Positions 8,472 through 17,077 of a DNA stretch of 64,000 bases are shown here, piece by piece (position 1 is the stretch's first letter; each line of letters opens with the position of its first letter). Made by a program: the position numbers and the translations under genes. Below the pieces are notes generated by a model. It did not search any database, was not told where the DNA came from, and worked only from the letters and a program-made list of their open reading frames with translations. The DNA is taken from the NCBI GenBank assembly GCA_900318265.1, contig ONKA01000003.1:62001-126000 (forward strand). Reading direction: 5' to 3'. Source of the stretch: an uncultured Bacteroidales bacterium. GTDB taxonomy: Bacteria > Bacteroidota > Bacteroidia > Bacteroidales > F082.

Positions 8472-11400
8472 ATGATGAGTAAGGATTTCATAGTTGAAGA
8501 TTTAAGAGGAAAAAAAGATGCAGCAGCTGATCTTAGAATTGTATTTCGTTCAGGATTTGTCATTCGATCAAAGTTTGCATTGCTCCTCACCCTAAACGCC
8601 GAAACGAACGAAGCGTCTGTATGCGGTTTTGAAAGCAATTATTTTATGACAGACCTTGTTATTCCTAAAAAGGTAATGGGTTATACTATCAAAAGCATAA
8701 ATGCAAATGCTTTCAGGCTCTGTCCAAGTCTCCGTACTGTAATAATACCTGATTCAGTAACAACTATTGAAGATTATGCCTTTTATGAATGTGTTAGCAT
8801 GACTTCTATAACAATTCCTAATTCGGTGACAAAGATTGGTAAAGGCGTTTTTAAGAAGTGTTACGCTCTAAAATCTATCCTCACGGATAATCCATCTTTA
8901 CTGGAGGAAGCTGAGGCATCGGAAAATGTTGTGATTGATAATCAGTACTTTGTCAAATTGATGGAGTTATTCGAACAAAACGCTGACAAGCCAAACAACC
9001 CTCAAGTTGTTAAGCTGGCACAAAGCATCGCTTTTAGTCCTGTTATTTTTGATTTTGCTGATGGAATTAACAAAATTGAGAATGTCAAGGATTTTAATGA
9101 TGTGTTGCTGAAATCAATGATTGCAAATCAATCAGTCTTAAATGCATGTGATTTCGGCTTCGTCAAATACCTCCATATCTTTAATCATGCTGGTGTAAAT
9201 GACATAGGAAAGATAAACATCTATTTCGACTACTCCAATAATACAATATCTCTTGACAAAGGGGAAAATGGTGCTAACAACAAAGTGTTTGATGATAAAT
9301 CGCTGATTTTTTTAACTAAGACGGATGTTGGTATTATGGGTGGAGGTATAGTGGAATACTATGATTCTACTGCCAATAGGGTATTGGAGCCAGACTACTA
9401 TCCCGTCGTTTCACTAGGTAGCAATCGTCAATGCCAACCTTCAGATTTCTTAAAGCATTGGTTTCGACCTGAAAAAGAAGATTTAGATAAGGCAACAGCT
9501 CACCTAATATCATTGGAAAAATTTGTCAAAGAAGAAGGTATTACTAATGTTTTTTACATCGGCAACTATAGAGAAGATTTGGATAGTACGGATCCTGACA
9601 GAGATTACCCATTGTGGGCAAATGTAGGTATCGACTGTTCTGACGTTAAAGATAAAAACTGTGTAAAAGCTTTCCTCGAACAATTACGAAAATTTTTACA
9701 TCGTATTTCTGTGCAGATACAATTTGGCATTAGGAGGCTTGCACTTAGGGAAATAGCAGTTCGTTCCGCCATAGGACAAGTAAGCAGCAGAAACTTTAGC
9801 CACAACTTTGGCTCACACGTATTTAGTAAGTTAATGGGAAATGATACTTACGAGAACATTGTGAATTTAGCCTCAAATAATGCCTATATCTCATGCTACG
9901 ACCAAATGGAAATAAAAAGCGGTGAGCAACTTGCCGGTTTCCTTCAGTACGTAAAAAGCCGTATGGATTATTTATCGGAGCTTACTTTTGGCGTTTCAAA
10001 TATATTAGCTTCAAAAACCATCTATGGTGATGTCTTCAGAGAGTTGGACCGTGTAAGGCTGTTACTCAATCACATTTCTGGCGTATCAAGTTTCAAGTAT
10101 AAGTTTTGTTTAAAGTATAACGGCGAGCAGATGGGGAAAGAAAACGATGTTGTTGTGGCTTTCCCAAGTGATGTTTTGGGAAGTCAAGCCCTATATAACA
10201 TACTCGAAAACATCATCCGCAATACGGCCAAACATGCCAGGAGAGATGAAGTCAAAAGTGGATGTGAAACATTTACCATTGAGTTTTCTGATAGTGATTT
10301 ATTCCCGGAATACTATTGCGTTGAAATAGACAATGGGGTTATAGAACCCAATGTTGATGAATTGGTGGATAAGCAAAATGAATATATCAATGATTCAATT
10401 TTAGATGAATCTAACAATCTGCGCACTTACAGCCTTGGCCTGCTTGAAATTGAAGCATCCGCCGCTTTTCTCCGTCAAATCGACATTGCAAAAATCGAAT
10501 CTTTTGAATACCAGTTTGGCGAGGATGATATTGATGAGTATCATAATAGTCTTGGCAATCTCATTATCCTTAAGGCTATCAACAAAAATGGGGCTTTGGG
10601 TTGCCGTTTCTTTTTGCAAAAACCAAAAGAATTTCTTTTTGTTGGTGATGGTTGGGGCAATGACACATCAAGCCAAAAGAAGTTGTTGAATTGTGGTATT
10701 CGAGTCGTTGATTCAGATGAGTTTGTAAAACTGTTGCATAATGGAAAAACATCTTCTCATCAGTTTTTGATTTATAATGACCATGTTTCAAAAGATGCGG
10801 AAATAATGCTATCGGATAGCAATGAAAGTAAGACCCTGTTGCCGCTTAGGAAGCTTAAGTTCGATGAACAACAGTCAAAAAAGGTGGTGAAAATACTTGA
10901 AATGGCCGACAAAAGTGAACTTGTGCGTCAATTGAAAGCAATGGCTTGGAACCATTACTATCAAAATGAAATCAAGGAGGACCAAAAAAATCCGGCCAAT
11001 GGTTGCATAGCTATAAATGGCATCGTTGATGCATCGGGCGAAAGCTCCTCTCTGGCTCCTAATCAAATAGCATTTCTTAATCATGCCACAGCTGAAAGGC
11101 ACAAGGAAAACTGGGCCATTGCCCAAAATAATTGCTCGTTTGAAGCATGGGTGGAGAATTTATCAAGCCATTCAAGCGCAAAACTTCCTGAGTTCAATAC
11201 ACTTTCAGTTGGGAAACGCGATGCTATTTCTGATTATTTGAGAAACATAAATTTTAAGGACTGGGAATGGGTAAGGCAAGCCTTGTTTACAGCCTACCAC
11301 GAACGTGTCGTTGTTATTGACGAAAGGATTCAGAATCATTCGAAAAAGCACGAAGGCTCTTCGAATGAAAAAGGAGGACCGATACCAGTCAGTGATCTGT

Positions 11401-11789
11401 ATAAATCTACAAATGTGATCTTCCCCGATCTGGCTACTATGTCACTTGACCCATTACAATATGACGAGGATACAATTAGTAAAATCGAATCTTTTATCGA
11501 TGACAATTGCACTGATGCCCTCTTGTTAATTCACTATGGCGTCTTGGAACGTATGTATAAAAAAGAGTCTATCGTTGAGGAAGTGGCTGCTATTAGGGGC
11601 AAACTAACAGAATGGTCTGAAAAAGCCAAAAGACTGGTTGTTACCAGTGGGCGTGGGTCCCATTCGCTGCCATTGCCTAATTCGGTTTGTTTTGTTGACC
11701 TTTCTTCCGTGTTATATGCGTTCGTCGCAAACAGGAATAAGTATATCATTGATTATTTATTACATCAAGCTAGAAGAAAAAATGGATAA
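8472..11789 (+). CDS. LRR-5/histidine-kinase-type ATPase signalling protein
   Basis: 1105 residues with an unusual architecture. About residues 60-140 are BspA-type leucine-rich repeats (LRTVIIPDSVTTIEDYAFYEC, MTSITIPNSVTKIGKGVFKKC). A helical region leads to a histidine-containing motif SRNFSHNFGSHVF (about 440), a candidate phospho-acceptor helix. A GHKL-type ATPase follows: N-box NILENIIRNTAKHAR (about 577-591) and G-box-like TYSLGLLEIEAS (about 652-663). The last 380 residues are unrecognised, with hydrophobic strands VVVIDERIQ (about 944), ALLLIHYGVLERM (about 1016) and RLVVTSGRGSHSLP (about 1054) that look like a Rossmann-like domain. No membrane segment is seen, so the protein is cytoplasmic. 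Its likely partner is the receiver protein at 4976. Kinase activity is inferred, not shown. The next gene overlaps it by eight bases, which implies coupled translation. Confidence 0.6.
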   Translation: MMSKDFIVEDLRGKKDAAADLRIVFRSGFVIRSKFALLLTLNAETNEASVCGFESNYFMTDLVIPKKVMGYTIKSINANAFRLCPSLRTVIIPDSVTTIEDYAFYECVSMTSITIPNSVTKIGKGVFKKCYALKSILTDNPSLLEEAEASENVVIDNQYFVKLMELFEQNADKPNNPQVVKLAQSIAFSPVIFDFADGINKIENVKDFNDVLLKSMIANQSVLNACDFGFVKYLHIFNHAGVNDIGKINIYFDYSNNTISLDKGENGANNKVFDDKSLIFLTKTDVGIMGGGIVEYYDSTANRVLEPDYYPVVSLGSNRQCQPSDFLKHWFRPEKEDLDKATAHLISLEKFVKEEGITNVFYIGNYREDLDSTDPDRDYPLWANVGIDCSDVKDKNCVKAFLEQLRKFLHRISVQIQFGIRRLALREIAVRSAIGQVSSRNFSHNFGSHVFSKLMGNDTYENIVNLASNNAYISCYDQMEIKSGEQLAGFLQYVKSRMDYLSELTFGVSNILASKTIYGDVFRELDRVRLLLNHISGVSSFKYKFCLKYNGEQMGKENDVVVAFPSDVLGSQALYNILENIIRNTAKHARRDEVKSGCETFTIEFSDSDLFPEYYCVEIDNGVIEPNVDELVDKQNEYINDSILDESNNLRTYSLGLLEIEASAAFLRQIDIAKIESFEYQFGEDDIDEYHNSLGNLIILKAINKNGALGCRFFLQKPKEFLFVGDGWGNDTSSQKKLLNCGIRVVDSDEFVKLLHNGKTSSHQFLIYNDHVSKDAEIMLSDSNESKTLLPLRKLKFDEQQSKKVVKILEMADKSELVRQLKAMAWNHYYQNEIKEDQKNPANGCIAINGIVDASGESSSLAPNQIAFLNHATAERHKENWAIAQNNCSFEAWVENLSSHSSAKLPEFNTLSVGKRDAISDYLRNINFKDWEWVRQALFTAYHERVVVIDERIQNHSKKHEGSSNEKGGPIPVSDLYKSTNVIFPDLATMSLDPLQYDEDTISKIESFIDDNCTDALLLIHYGVLERMYKKESIVEEVAAIRGKLTEWSEKAKRLVVTSGRGSHSLPLPNSVCFVDLSSVLYAFVANRNKYIIDYLLHQARRKNG

Positions 11790-12447
11790 AAAAGTATTAG
11801 TATTTACCAATTATGGAAGCTGGTTCCGAGGTCTTCCTGAAATCACGAAAAGGGTTGACTGGTACGATTCTTACCCGGAAATAAGCAACCCCTTAGTAAA
11901 ATGTGTGTCAGAGCCAGGAGCTGAAACAACACTTCAGCCTGTTAATAATCTGTCAGCCGAAGGAGTCTATCTTGTGTTTGACGAAATCAGCCAAAATATG
12001 TTGGCGACATTGCTTGATGAGTGTACTCAAAATAACGACAGATTGTTCATCCTTTTACATACCAGAGGCTATTATACCGATTCAAAAGATTTCGAATCTT
12101 GGCAAAAAAATTGTTCCTTCGCGAAAGGAATGCACGAATCTGGTATCAAAAACAAATACGAACCCGTATTTGACATTCTTACCGACAAGTTAGGCGATGA
12201 GCTAAACCGAATCATCAATTCCATTTTCATGCCTTTGGATAACGCCATTAACACCTTCCTTGATGAATGTGCCGAACCAAAGAAAAAACTCGAGAACTTG
12301 CTTTCGTATCACATCCTATGCGAAGAAGGCTTCAAAGACGCTATGGAAGCTTTTAGAAACAAGTACGAATCGTGTCAAAACTATCTCGAATATGCGGAAG
12401 AGTGGGATAGGCTTAGAGACCTTTTGAAAAGAGATAATGAAAAATAG
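11782..12447 (+). CDS. Unknown protein translationally coupled to the kinase-like gene
   Basis: 221 residues from the ATG at 11782, which overlaps the end of the preceding gene and follows a purine-rich AGAAGAAAA. Longer in-frame starts exist inside the upstream gene but would add an implausible hydrophobic, cysteine-containing leader. The N-terminal half alternates hydrophobic strands and helices (VLVFTNYGSW, GVYLVFDEIS, RLFILLHTRGYY); the C-terminal half is helical and charged. I recognise no family. Tight coupling to the 1105-residue protein suggests a binding partner or regulator of it. Confidence 0.55.
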   Translation: MDKKVLVFTNYGSWFRGLPEITKRVDWYDSYPEISNPLVKCVSEPGAETTLQPVNNLSAEGVYLVFDEISQNMLATLLDECTQNNDRLFILLHTRGYYTDSKDFESWQKNCSFAKGMHESGIKNKYEPVFDILTDKLGDELNRIINSIFMPLDNAINTFLDECAEPKKKLENLLSYHILCEEGFKDAMEAFRNKYESCQNYLEYAEEWDRLRDLLKRDNEK

Positions 12448-12449
12448 TG

Positions 12450-12457
12450 TATTTTTG
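12450..12457 (+). promoter_or_regulatory. Bacteroidota promoter before the radical SAM gene
   Basis: TATTTTTG followed by CAG is a consensus -7 box; a TTG at 12424-12426 is a possible -33 element (23-base gap, slightly long). It overlaps the stop of the upstream gene and argues that the radical SAM gene starts at 12483 or later, not at the GTG at 12447. Confidence 0.6.
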
Positions 12458-12482
12458 CAGTCCTAAACAACGAGCCAATACA

Positions 12483-13796
12483 ATGCTGTTGAACACTGAT
12501 ATAATGGTAAAGGGATTTATCGCTTCAAGATACAATGTCTTGTGTACAACGGAAAACGGTATCGTTCTCCTATACAACCTATTGTACAAACAATTGGTTG
12601 AACTGGATAACGAAGACCTTGCCGTAATTGAGCGCGGTTCCATTGATCCCGAAACAGAGATGGGTCGGTTGTTGGTGGATATGAGATATGTCATCCCAGA
12701 ATCTGCGAACGAGTTGGATTATTATAAGTTCCATTATAACAGGTCCCATTTTGATCAATCTGAACTATCTCTGTCCATTCTCACATCTTTGGCATGTAAT
12801 TTGTCATGCCCCTACTGCTACGAAAACAAAAACGGTTTGAGCATGAAGGTAACCACTGCAGATCAAGTCAAAGATTGGGTTGTCAACAACCTTGACGGGA
12901 AACGTATGCTTTCCGTCAACTGGTTTGGGGGCGAACCTCTTCTTAACGTGAAGAGCATTGAAATGCTGTCCGAGGCTTTTATTGCTCATTGCAGTGCTTC
13001 CCATATTGATTATCAAGCTGGCATTACCACTAATGGGTGCCTGTTAAGCCCCGAAGTGGTTGAAGCATTGGAGAGATGCCAGGTGTTCAATGTGCAGGTC
13101 ACTTTCGACGGGTCTAAGGACTTCCACAACAGAATGAAGCATTTTTCAAATGGAGAGGGGTCGTATAACAGGATTGTAGAGAACATCGTGTATTACTGCA
13201 CCCATTCCAAGAGCCATTCCCCTTTGAGAATAAGGGTGAATCTGTCAGATGAGAACTATGAATCCATCGAGACCCTGCTGAATGAGTTGCCGGAGGTGGT
13301 AAAAGAGCATTCCTCCATCTTCTTCAGATGGATTTATTCCACAGAGACATCTGGATGGAAAGAATTCTCGAAGAAAAAAGCGGGAAATTCTCCCTACAAA
13401 GGTATCTTTACACTGATTAAAATGGCGCATGAAAAGGGGTATCATGTTGAAAATAGGTGTGAAACGGTAGACTTCCGCTTTTGCGAGGCCGACAATCCAG
13501 GGTACTACACCATTGACCCTTTAGGGAATATTTATCTGTGCGTCCACGACTACAAGCCGGAAGTCTCGGTTGGCCATGTGCGCGATGGGATTCATCTTTC
13601 AAAAGAGTCACAATACTTGGCCTTTAGAAACGTATCGGTGTTGGACGATAACGAATGTATGCAATGCAAGGTGCTGCCAATATGTAATGGCGGCTGTCGG
13701 AAGTTCAGGTTAGAAGGCAAAAAACAGTGCATCTTCGAAAAAGACAACCTGGATCTTTATGTAGAGAATATTTACCATAGAAATACAATTGTTTAA
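12483..13796 (+). CDS. Radical SAM/SPASM peptide-maturase-like enzyme
   Basis: 437 residues. The radical SAM cluster motif CNLSCPYC (about 106-113) binds the [4Fe-4S] that cleaves S-adenosylmethionine. NWFGGEPLL (about 140) is the usual SAM-binding GGEP loop. A C-terminal SPASM region carries spaced cysteines, including CMQCKVLPICNGGC (about 393-406), for auxiliary clusters. Enzymes of this build typically modify ribosomally made peptides (thioether or C-C crosslinks) or activate sulfatases in trans. No sulfatase is near, and a 53-residue Cys-containing ORF follows 18 bases later, so peptide maturation is the leading idea. The N-terminal 90 residues may act as peptide-binding region. The ATG at 12504 is an alternative start. 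An upstream GTG frame is excluded by the promoter. Confidence 0.8.
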   Translation: MLLNTDIMVKGFIASRYNVLCTTENGIVLLYNLLYKQLVELDNEDLAVIERGSIDPETEMGRLLVDMRYVIPESANELDYYKFHYNRSHFDQSELSLSILTSLACNLSCPYCYENKNGLSMKVTTADQVKDWVVNNLDGKRMLSVNWFGGEPLLNVKSIEMLSEAFIAHCSASHIDYQAGITTNGCLLSPEVVEALERCQVFNVQVTFDGSKDFHNRMKHFSNGEGSYNRIVENIVYYCTHSKSHSPLRIRVNLSDENYESIETLLNELPEVVKEHSSIFFRWIYSTETSGWKEFSKKKAGNSPYKGIFTLIKMAHEKGYHVENRCETVDFRFCEADNPGYYTIDPLGNIYLCVHDYKPEVSVGHVRDGIHLSKESQYLAFRNVSVLDDNECMQCKVLPICNGGCRKFRLEGKKQCIFEKDNLDLYVENIYHRNTIV

Positions 13797-13814
13797 TTCA
13801 TAAAACTGAGAAGA

Positions 13815-13976
13815 ATGAGAGTCATCAAATCAAATCAATCACTGCAGGGCCGTTACACCCAAGGGCAACGACATCTTTGCCCAAATGTAACGACAACAAG
13901 CATTGGTCGAACTATCGATTTTGGAACTAGAATTGCTCCCGATAGGTATGTTTGCTCTTGCATATCCGAAAAATAA
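13815..13976 (+). CDS. 53-residue peptide, candidate substrate of the upstream radical SAM enzyme
   Basis: A short ORF with an ATG 18 bases after the maturase stop. It begins MRVIKSNQSLQGRYTQGQ, is basic, and contains LCPNVTTTSIGRT in the middle and a YVCSCISEK end. Cysteines are at positions 22, 47 and 49. Size, position and Cys/Thr/Ser-rich second half fit a RiPP precursor with leader and core, but no known leader motif (double-glycine, for example) is seen, and no peptidase or transporter specific for it is adjacent. It may instead be a non-translated stretch. It ends eight bases before the next small gene, consistent with a continuous operon. Confidence 0.35.
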   Translation: MRVIKSNQSLQGRYTQGQRHLCPNVTTTSIGRTIDFGTRIAPDRYVCSCISEK

Positions 13977-13984
13977 AGAAGATA

Positions 13985-14152
13985 ATGGAAGAACAAAAAA
14001 GAAAATGTAAGTGGTGTGGCTGCTACTTTTCTTTAAGTGTCCTGAGATTTGGCGATTATTGTAGCCCCGCCTGCTATTATCAAGCCAAGCAGGCTGAAAA
14101 GGCTCATCGAAAAAGCCAACAAGAGAATAAAAGGGAAGACCAACAAAGTTGA
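13985..14152 (+). CDS. 55-residue zinc-ribbon protein
   Basis: Starting at the ATG at 13985, the peptide has a CKWC pair (about 8-11) and a YCSPAC pair (about 26-31), the spacing of a small zinc ribbon, followed by a charged helical tail rich in Lys, Gln and Glu. Such proteins occur as adaptors or nucleic-acid binders. It is the last gene before the terminator at 14217. An upstream TTG extension is unlikely. Function unknown. Confidence 0.55.
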   Translation: MEEQKRKCKWCGCYFSLSVLRFGDYCSPACYYQAKQAEKAHRKSQQENKREDQQS

Positions 14153-14216
14153 AGAAGAAAGATGCTGATTCTGGTGATAATTAATAAAACTAAAATGCGA
14201 CATGTAAAGTACCGTC

Positions 14217-14257
14217 AAGAAACGGCGACCTGCATGGGTTGCCGTTTCTTTGTTTTT
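14217..14257 (+). terminator. Strong Rho-independent terminator ending the first accessory operon
   Basis: Fourteen-base arms (AAGAAACGGCGACC and GGTTGCCGTTTCTT, one G-T pair) around a short TGCATG-type loop, followed by TGTTTTT. It separates the operon at 2277-14152 from the FtsK-like unit. Confidence 0.85.
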
Positions 14258-14352
14258 ACTCTACGATTCAACTTTCCACCATGCTACAGGATACCTATCT
14301 TTGTCACGTTACCAAATCAAAAATCCTGTTTTTTGTATGCTACATAAAAAAC

Positions 14353-14383
14353 TTGATAATTGACGAGAAATGTTGTATTTTTG
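14353..14383 (+). promoter_or_regulatory. Promoter of the FtsK-like unit (-33 TTG, -7 TATTTTTG)
   Basis: TTG at 14353-14355 and TATTTTTG at 14376-14383 are 20 bases apart, the expected Bacteroidota spacing. The box lies 33 bases before the ATG at 14417 and supports that start over the in-frame ATG-less extension upstream. Confidence 0.7.
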
Positions 14384-14416
14384 CGGTTCATTAATTTATT
14401 TAATAATTCTCGTAGT

Positions 14417-14716
14417 ATGCCTAGAATTACATCCTATCATGCTCAATTAGAATTGGCCGAAGAATTGAAGAAGTATCTTAATGGTCTTCAGGAGAGACTT
14501 GATGTTGTCATTCATCACTTTGAACAGGAAGCCGGCAAACTGTATGATGCTGGCATGATGGATGAAACCTTTAATGATTTTGTGAATAATTACATGAATG
14601 AGACCAACAATAAAATCAGGTCGGTAATTGATATTGTTAATGGAAGGGATATTCCTTTCGTTGACGACTACATTGGGAGATTGGAAGAGTTAATCGCAAG
14701 GTATGGTAATGCATAA
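14417..14716 (+). CDS. 99-residue helical protein of WXG100-like size
   Basis: The sequence is almost wholly helical and amphipathic in two blocks: QLELAEELKKYLNGLQERL ... HHFEQEAGKL and FNDFVNNYMNETNNKIRSV ... YIGRLEELIARYG. They are separated by a DAGMMDE turn. Size, helical hairpin layout and position directly before an FtsK/SpoIIIE-type ATPase resemble ESX/WXG100 proteins of type VII-like systems, but the diagnostic W-x-G is not present (YDAG occupies that place). It could equally be an unrelated coiled-coil partner of the ATPase. Start chosen from the promoter position. Confidence 0.5.
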   Translation: MPRITSYHAQLELAEELKKYLNGLQERLDVVIHHFEQEAGKLYDAGMMDETFNDFVNNYMNETNNKIRSVIDIVNGRDIPFVDDYIGRLEELIARYGNA

Positions 14717-14724
14717 TTAAGACC

Positions 14725-16476
14725 ATGTTTGAAGAGTATTTACTAAATCATCTACACTCAGAGTCCAACACCGTTCTCCCCGATATGTTACGTGTTGGAA
14801 GTTTCAATCGCGCGGGCGCCAAAATTCCCGTGTTTCTGCCATTTCTTACCGCTAATGGGATTTGCTATATCACAAACGATGACCTAGACCGAAAAGCTAT
14901 CCAGCAGATGCAGTATATGGCGTTGGAACTGACGAAATATATGGATCCAGAACTGCTCTCTTTAAAGTTTGTTGATGTTGGACTTAATACCAGATATCCT
15001 ATCCTTTCAGCCATAAAGTCTTCGCAATTTACCTTTATTACAAGTCGCGACAGGTTGAATGAAGAATTGGATGCCATCATTGAAAGGGCTCGCTATATCT
15101 CTAATGAGTGCATCGGATACCAGTATTCTGATTTAGAATCATATAACACCAATAATCCCGATCTCAAAGAAGCATATGTTGTATTTTTCATTTCATGCTT
15201 TCCCAGAGATTTTGATGACTCAATGTTCTCAAAACTGTCTCTCATTATTAGAGAAGGAAAGAAATGCGGGATTCGTGTTGTCATGAACATGTCGCTTCGC
15301 GAGTGGAATGGCGGAACATACCAGTCTGCAGCCAAGAGGGTCTTGTACAACGACATAAATTCTTTTCTGATACAGATTGATTGTACCAATCCTAAGAACG
15401 CACTTCACAAATGTGGCTATGGCATATACAACCGTTTTGCAACAAAATATGAATTTGGATTTGACGAATACTCTTCTTCTGAAATTCATAGTGTTGTCTC
15501 TTCGTTAAAAGAGAGTATTCCTATCAATGAGGATGTTAAAGATTTCCTTTGTCTTCCTATTGGAAAGAGTGGCAGAAACACTATCCATCTCGAGATGGGT
15601 CTCAAATCTGGCATTTATCATGGGTTTATTGCCGGCCAAAGCGGAAGCGGCAAAACCAATTTGCTTCACAATATTATCACATCTATTGCGAAATACTATT
15701 CACCCGATGATTTGCGCTTGTATTTGTTAGATTACAAGTGGGGTATTGAATTTCAAGTATATGAGAATCACCCCAATGTCGAGTACCTTCTTCTGGATAA
15801 TGAAAACATCGAGTCGGGCATTAACTTACTTAAAGAATTACGAAAAGAGTTTGTGATCCGTTCTAATGAATTTATGCGTTTAGGAAAGACAATCAATAAT
15901 ATTGACGAGTATAACAAAAAAGCCGCTAAAAAGATGCCACACATACTGGTAATTATAGACGAAGTACAGCAACTGTTCTCGTCCTTTGCCATAAAAAGGG
16001 AGGTAAATCCGATTCTCAAAGAGGTGGCTAAGCAGGGACGGGCTTTCGGTGTCCATCTTTTGTTCAGTACCCAGTCATATGCCCAGTGTGATATCGACAG
16101 TGACACATTAAGCCAAATGCCATTACGTATCGCATTTGCATTATCGTCAGGGGCAGAATGCCGTGCCATAATGGGTCTGGACAACGATGCGCCAATGTCA
16201 TTACCGCCCTATTCTGCCATTTATAACAAACGCAATGGTGACAAAAAATACAACACCATTGTAAAAATTGACTATTTTGACAAGGATACAATCCAAAATG
16301 TCTTATATGAAGCCGAGAGGAAGTTCAGAGGTTATACGCCATTTAAAAAACGGGTTATTCGCCATTCTGAAAGAGAGACAACGACAGCAGACAAAACACA
16401 TCATAGTAGTCCATCTGGTGTGGTTCATCGGCCCGAATATGACAATGTGGATTATGAAAAAATGTTTGGATTCTAA
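14725..16476 (+). CDS. FtsK/SpoIIIE-type ATPase with a degenerate first motor domain
   Basis: 583 residues. The C-terminal half is an active-looking FtsK-type motor: Walker A GQSGSGKTN (about 303-311), RLYLLDYKWGIEF, Walker B ILVIIDEVQQLF (about 407-418), the KQGRAFGVHLLFSTQS helix-strand and a final SLPPYSAIY-like segment. The N-terminal 270 residues look like a second, degenerate copy without Walker A (LKEAYVVFFISCF ... IREGKKCGIRVVMNMS parallels the motor's Walker B and following helix). No membrane segment or DNA-orienting gamma domain is seen, unlike chromosomal FtsK. Tandem motors with one inactive unit are known from type VII secretion EssC/EccC. Gene order (helical 99-mer, ATPase, tail-anchored protein, exported proteins) makes protein export a plausible role. 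The family is certain; the substrate is unknown. Confidence 0.75.
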   Translation: MFEEYLLNHLHSESNTVLPDMLRVGSFNRAGAKIPVFLPFLTANGICYITNDDLDRKAIQQMQYMALELTKYMDPELLSLKFVDVGLNTRYPILSAIKSSQFTFITSRDRLNEELDAIIERARYISNECIGYQYSDLESYNTNNPDLKEAYVVFFISCFPRDFDDSMFSKLSLIIREGKKCGIRVVMNMSLREWNGGTYQSAAKRVLYNDINSFLIQIDCTNPKNALHKCGYGIYNRFATKYEFGFDEYSSSEIHSVVSSLKESIPINEDVKDFLCLPIGKSGRNTIHLEMGLKSGIYHGFIAGQSGSGKTNLLHNIITSIAKYYSPDDLRLYLLDYKWGIEFQVYENHPNVEYLLLDNENIESGINLLKELRKEFVIRSNEFMRLGKTINNIDEYNKKAAKKMPHILVIIDEVQQLFSSFAIKREVNPILKEVAKQGRAFGVHLLFSTQSYAQCDIDSDTLSQMPLRIAFALSSGAECRAIMGLDNDAPMSLPPYSAIYNKRNGDKKYNTIVKIDYFDKDTIQNVLYEAERKFRGYTPFKKRVIRHSERETTTADKTHHSSPSGVVHRPEYDNVDYEKMFGF

Positions 16477-16502
16477 AAATGGTTAACCAAAAATAAGGAG
16501 AT

Positions 16503-17075
16503 ATGCAGAATCGTTTTGATGATTATCTAAGGCAAATGCAAAATCTGGAGCAGAGCGACAATAAAAACACCCTCAGTTCATTCTGCACTTTAAATAAAGC
16601 AACGCTGTCCTATTTTAAGGGTATCTGGGAGCCTCTTCAGACTATGCTTTGCTCTTCCAATATTGATATTAACTTCATTAGTAAAATAGAAAGCATTCTT
16701 GGCCAATTAGATGATATCAAAGACAGATATGAGTCGTTGAAGAATAATGCAAGTAGAGAGTATAAAGACGATATCAAAATGTTCCAAAAACAGATAGACT
16801 CAATTACTTATCTGAATTGGACAACTGTTAGTTCTAGGCTTAAAAGCCTTGAAGACAATAATCGCAAGGCATTGCTCTCCTCTGCGGCCCCCAAACCAGC
16901 CCCATCGCCTCGTCCAGTTCCATCGCCTCGTCCAGCTCCCGCGCAAGGAAATCCAAATATCCATGTATATCACCCTGGTGATTTGGATAATAAAGGCAAA
17001 TCATCAGGCTGTTTTTGGTGGTTTATTCTTTTACTCCTGATAGGAGGAGGTGTTGTATATATGTTTTTTGTATAA
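16503..17075 (+). CDS. Tail-anchored coiled-coil protein with proline-rich linker
   Basis: 190 residues. A helical coiled-coil-prone region (about 1-125) is followed by a Pro-rich linker with a repeated PSPRP unit (encoded by two near-identical 18-bp repeats around 16902-16937). A short NIHVYHPGD segment follows, then a single C-terminal membrane segment (CFWWFILLLLIGGGVVYMFF). It has no signal peptide, so the N-terminal part faces the cytoplasm. It may anchor the upstream FtsK-like ATPase, which itself lacks membrane segments, to the inner membrane. It ends two bases before the next start. No family recognised. Confidence 0.55.
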   Translation: MQNRFDDYLRQMQNLEQSDNKNTLSSFCTLNKATLSYFKGIWEPLQTMLCSSNIDINFISKIESILGQLDDIKDRYESLKNNASREYKDDIKMFQKQIDSITYLNWTTVSSRLKSLEDNNRKALLSSAAPKPAPSPRPVPSPRPAPAQGNPNIHVYHPGDLDNKGKSSGCFWWFILLLLIGGGVVYMFFV

Positions 17076-17077
17076 GT

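Noticed and set aside
12447-12482. GTG start of the radical SAM gene
   Set aside because: The -7 box TATTTTTG (12450-12457) lies inside this stretch, so the transcript begins downstream.
14162-14347. 61-residue plus-strand ORF
   Set aside because: It runs straight through the terminator hairpin at 14217-14257 and has no recognisable sequence.
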